Shown in pieces: positions 41,901 to 44,623 of a stretch of DNA of 44,623 nt. Source of the stretch: Thermomucor indicae-seudaticae (taxonomy: Eukaryota; Mucoromycota; Mucoromycetes; Mucorales; Lichtheimiaceae); contig JSYX01000274.1 in assembly GCA_000787465.1 (NCBI GenBank), positions 1-44,623 on the forward strand, read 5' to 3'. Under the pieces are notes generated by a model. It searched no databases. It worked only from the letters and a program-made list of their open reading frames with translations, and was not told the DNA's origin. Numbering within the stretch: position 1 is the stretch's first letter; each line of letters starts with the position of its first letter. Position numbers and translations under genes: made by a program.

Positions 41901-44623
41901 TACGCTCCGTGTCAATAGAAATACACACATTCAGCGATGCTTACCTTCTCCTTAGCTACTTGGATTTCAAGTTTAGAGTCACAACGCTCCATAGCGACTT
42001 CAACCTGCTTGGTAAGAGCGTCAGCGATAGGGTACATTTGCTCCTTTCCTCCACTCTTTGATGAAGAAGCGGCAGCTTGGACGCCAATTGCCTGAATCTG
42101 AGTTGCGCCTTGCAGGACAAGATCCTTGGCCCATTCCACCGTAGAACACAGAGTGGCCGATTCGTTCTTGTTATGCACAGACTTGACTTGCGACACAATA
42201 ACACCAATATCAGTCTTGATCGTTTCCTGAGCTTTGGATACGATGACTTGGATGTCGTGGGCGGCCTTGCTACCTCCTCGGGCCGCACGTGCAGAGACTT
42301 CAATCACGAGTTCGTGAAGCCATGATTCAAGGGTAGCTATGATATACTCGACAGCAACAATCGAAATGACTGCGCCAGCAGCATGTCCTGCTTGCGTTTC
42401 TTTTTCGCTATGCTTCGACTCCTTGCCGTGCTCAACCTTCTTGGTATCCTCAGACTCCTTGACAATTTCAACCTTCTTGGTGTCCCTAGACTCCTTGACA
42501 GCTTCAATCTTCTTGATGTCTTTAGATTCCTTGGCATGCTCGACCGTCTTGTGTGTACCAACATGACCGGTTTCAGTCTTGACATGGCCTGTCTTCGCTT
42601 CACTGACAATTTCGACGTCAACGCGCGCTTCAGAAACAACTTCAATGGTGACAGATGCATCGCATTGGTCGAAAGCAACTTCAATCTGTTTCTGGGTAGC
42701 GTCAACGAGGGCGGTCATCTGTTCACGACCGCCAGTCTTGCTGGACGAGGCAACAGCTTGGACACCAATGGCTTGCACCTGGGCTGACTGCTGGATGATC
42801 ATGCCCTTCGCCCATTCTATGGTTTCTGCAATCTTCACAGCACCAGTGCTCTTGGTCTTGGAGGACTTCGTGCTCACTTCAGCCAGTTGCACAGAAATGG
42901 ACTCCTTGGCCTTGTTGACAATAACTTCAATGTCGTGAGCTGCATCATTGCCGCCCTTGGCTGCACGAGCAGCAACGTCATCCATAAGCTTGAGGAACCA
43001 AGCTCGCACAGTGACCTTGACATGTTCAACGGTGCTAACAGTGCACACCTTCTTGCCAGTTAAGGATTCTTCCTTGTGAGCAATAGGGTGTGAAACAGAA
43101 GATTTCTTGGACTCTTCAATCTTAGACACCTCTGCCTTGACCTTATCAAGATGAGCCTATGATAAGTCAGTTAGGACAAGGAAAAATGGTGCAATCCCCG
43201 TTACTACACAGTTACCTTTTCATGCTCCTCGACCTGGACTTGCAAAGACACGTCGCAGGTCTCCAAGGCAGTGTGAATCTCAGTCTCCGTTGATTCAACA
43301 ACCGCAGACATTTGCTGTTTGATGCTTTCAACAGTCGAGCCATTTGCCGAGGCTTCGACGCCAACGACCTTGATCTTCTCAGATCCTTGCACAACCATGG
43401 TCTTGGCCCATTCTACGGTAGACTTCACCTTCTCCAGAGAGTTGCAGTCAGTTTCACCAGATGCAGTCTTGGCGACGCGGTCAAGTTTAGCAGCGATGGT
43501 CTTGTTGGCTTCAGCCACGATAGCTTCAATTTCCTTCTGATCACCACCGCGAGCCGAGCAAGAGGCAATGTCTTCCACCAACTTCTGGTACCAAGAGCGA
43601 ATGGTGACCTTGATGTATTCAACCGCACCAATGGCAGCAACGGCACCGACGACAACGGCAGCCTCACCGGTGTGGGACTCCTTCTTTTCATACTTGGATT
43701 CCTTGGCACATTCTTGCTTCTTAGCTTCTTCGTTGTGCTCAACCTTCTTGATGGCCTTGGACTCCTTGACGGTTTCAACATTCTGGGCGTCCTCAGCCTT
43801 CTTGACGTGCTCAATCTTTTTATGGTCATCCACACGCTGGACTTCGGTCTTGGTATGTGTCATCTTCTGTTCACCAACGACTTCAACGTCAACATCCACT
43901 TCAGAAACCACCTCGATCGTCACGGACGAGTCGCACTGCTCGAAAGCAACTTCAATCTGTTTCTGGGTAGCCTCAACGAGGGCAGTCATTTGTTCGCGAC
44001 CTCCGGTCTTGCTGGATGAAGCAACAGCCTGGACACCAATGGCCTGTACCTGGGTGGTTTGTTGAGCAATCATGCCCTTGGCCCATTCGATGGTCTCGGT
44101 GAGTTTCGTAGCACCAGCAGCCTTAGTCTTCGAAGATTCTGTGCTGATCTCAGCCAACTGCAGAGAAATAGACTCCTTCGCCTTGCTGACAATGACTTCA
44201 ATATCGTGAGCAGCATTCTCACCACCATTGGCTGCACGGGTAGCAACATCATCCATCAATTTGCGGAACCAAGCTCGCACAGTGACCTTGACATGCTCGA
44301 CAGTGCTGACAGTGCACACCTTCTTGTCGGCTGAGACTTTGTCCTTGTGAGCTACAGGCTGCGAAACTGAAGTCTTTGCCTTTTCGGTCTTAGCAATGTC
44401 AGCCTTCACCATTTCAACATGAGCCTATGGTCACTTTGTGAGTACATAGTACGCAATACACGGCCTGTGATTATTACGCTACCTTTTCTTGCCCTTCGAT
44501 CTGGACATGCAAAGATGAGTCACAGGTCTCCAAAGCAGTGTGAATCTCAGTCTCCGTGGATTGGACCACTACAGCCATCTGTTCCTTGATAGTGTCGACC
44601 GTCGAACCAGAGCTTGATGCTTG
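38994..44623 (-). CDS. Giant repeat protein with C-terminal HAD-like domain, 5' end outside the window
   Basis: Five exons are visible: 44483-44623 (partial), 43216-44424, 41945-43156, 41638-41883, 38994-41582. Every intron is phase 0, and the visible part is 1,798 residues. The body has at least seven copies of a helical unit with a tryptophan motif (WFRKLMDDV, WYQKLVEDI, WFLKLMDDV, WLHELVIEV, WFGSVVEKV, WLSRVVARV, WLETLIKNI). A second conserved block, T(I/V)EWAK, lies downstream in most units. Lys/Glu-rich linkers and a Gly/Ala-rich hydrophobic stretch (KGAVAVGVAGAVAAG) separate them. The last 270 or so residues resemble HAD/haloacid dehalogenases (FAFDLVGTITD, motif I). I do not know the role. 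The repeats suggest long, amphipathic helical rods or a lipid- or membrane-associated protein, and that is inference. Confidence 0.85.
38997..39810 (-). other. HAD-superfamily-like C-terminal domain, probably inactive
   Basis: Motif I is FAFDLVGTITDYQSS, with the nucleophile Asp codon at 39783-39785. A motif II-like Ser is in TVAFSDAFS. The region where type II haloacid dehalogenases carry the motif III Lys (SAExxxxxKP) reads SAEMFAASGSS. The motif IV acidic residue is missing in VSSNPSVLEAAKGQGF. The fold therefore looks HAD-like, but two catalytic positions seem lost. Confidence 0.6.
41638..41883 (-). other. 82-codon linker exon with evenly spaced cysteines
   Basis: This exon is almost entirely Lys, Glu, Asp, Arg and Cys. 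The unit is (K)KEC followed by charged residues. Eight cysteines occur at exon residues 5, 13, 21, 31, 41, 51, 60 and 68, so the spacing is 8 to 10. It is phase 0 at both ends and lies between the tandem repeat exons and the terminal exon. Confidence 0.75.
41945..44424 (-). repeat. Tandemly duplicated repeat exons of the giant gene
   Basis: Exon 43216-44424 (403 codons) and exon 41945-43156 (404 codons) align over their length. Both begin AH(V/L) and carry KVCTVSTVEHVKVTVRAWF, then KTGGREQMTAL. In each, the two tryptophan motifs are exactly 678 nt apart (44269 to 43591; 42998 to 42320). The partial exon at 44483-44623 matches the end of exon 43216-44424 (STETEIHTALETCD), so the series continues beyond the window. 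Confidence 0.85.

Noticed and set aside
41284..44334. Many long plus-strand open frames opposite the giant gene
   Set aside because: Shadows caused by its repetitive, biased codon use; the minus frame has consistent phase 0 exons and internal repeats.

Overview
The window is fungal nuclear DNA. Protein genes are split by many short introns with GT donors, CTAAC/CTAAT-like branch sites and AG acceptors, and TATA boxes and AATAAA signals flank several genes. The gene set (neurofibromin-type RasGAP, Elp5, Utp14, Erv41/ERGIC2, AP-1 sigma, xylose-reductase-like AKRs, Bem46) and the intron density suggest an early-diverging filamentous fungus, most likely Mucoromycota/Mucorales. That placement is inference; no marker locus is present. 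All exon models were joined by hand from splice signals, reading phase and remembered family conservation.

Layout. Positions 1-2440: an unassigned edge fragment, RPS23 (minus, 589-1318) and a 140-bp MITE with TA target duplications (1612-1751). 2443-2913: a small heat-shock protein (plus). 3120-12311: a neurofibromin/Ira-type RasGAP of about 2,663 aa in at least 19 exons (minus). 13520-16289: UTP14 (minus). 17403-17463: a tiny poly(A)-tailed insertion flanked by 13-bp direct repeats. 17737-18760: an SDR oxidoreductase (plus). 19030-20524: Bem46/ABHD13-type hydrolase (plus), converging with ELP5 (20576-21734, minus). 22483-24202: SLC35C2-like transporter; 24450-26012: ERV41/ERGIC2; 26489-28432: MCT-type MFS transporter (all plus). 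29380-30348: intronless xylose-reductase-like AKR; 33311-34082: AP-1 sigma; 34370-35663: a second AKR with five introns (all minus). 37531-37613: tRNA-Leu(AAG), minus. 38994 to the window end: the 3' part of a giant repeat protein ending in a HAD-like domain (minus).

Most genes are housekeeping (translation, ribosome assembly, tRNA modification, secretory traffic, Ras signalling) and form no operon-like system. The unusual content lies in gene architecture. Two places require 2-nt microexons to keep conserved frames. Four introns use GC-AG borders with an identical GCAAGT donor. One ELP5 junction needs a 25-nt excision or a frameshift. RPS23 intron 1 can zip up through a 13-bp stem. The giant gene is built from duplicated phase 0-0 exons, one linker exon with eight nearly evenly spaced cysteines, and a C-terminal HAD domain that appears to have lost catalytic residues.
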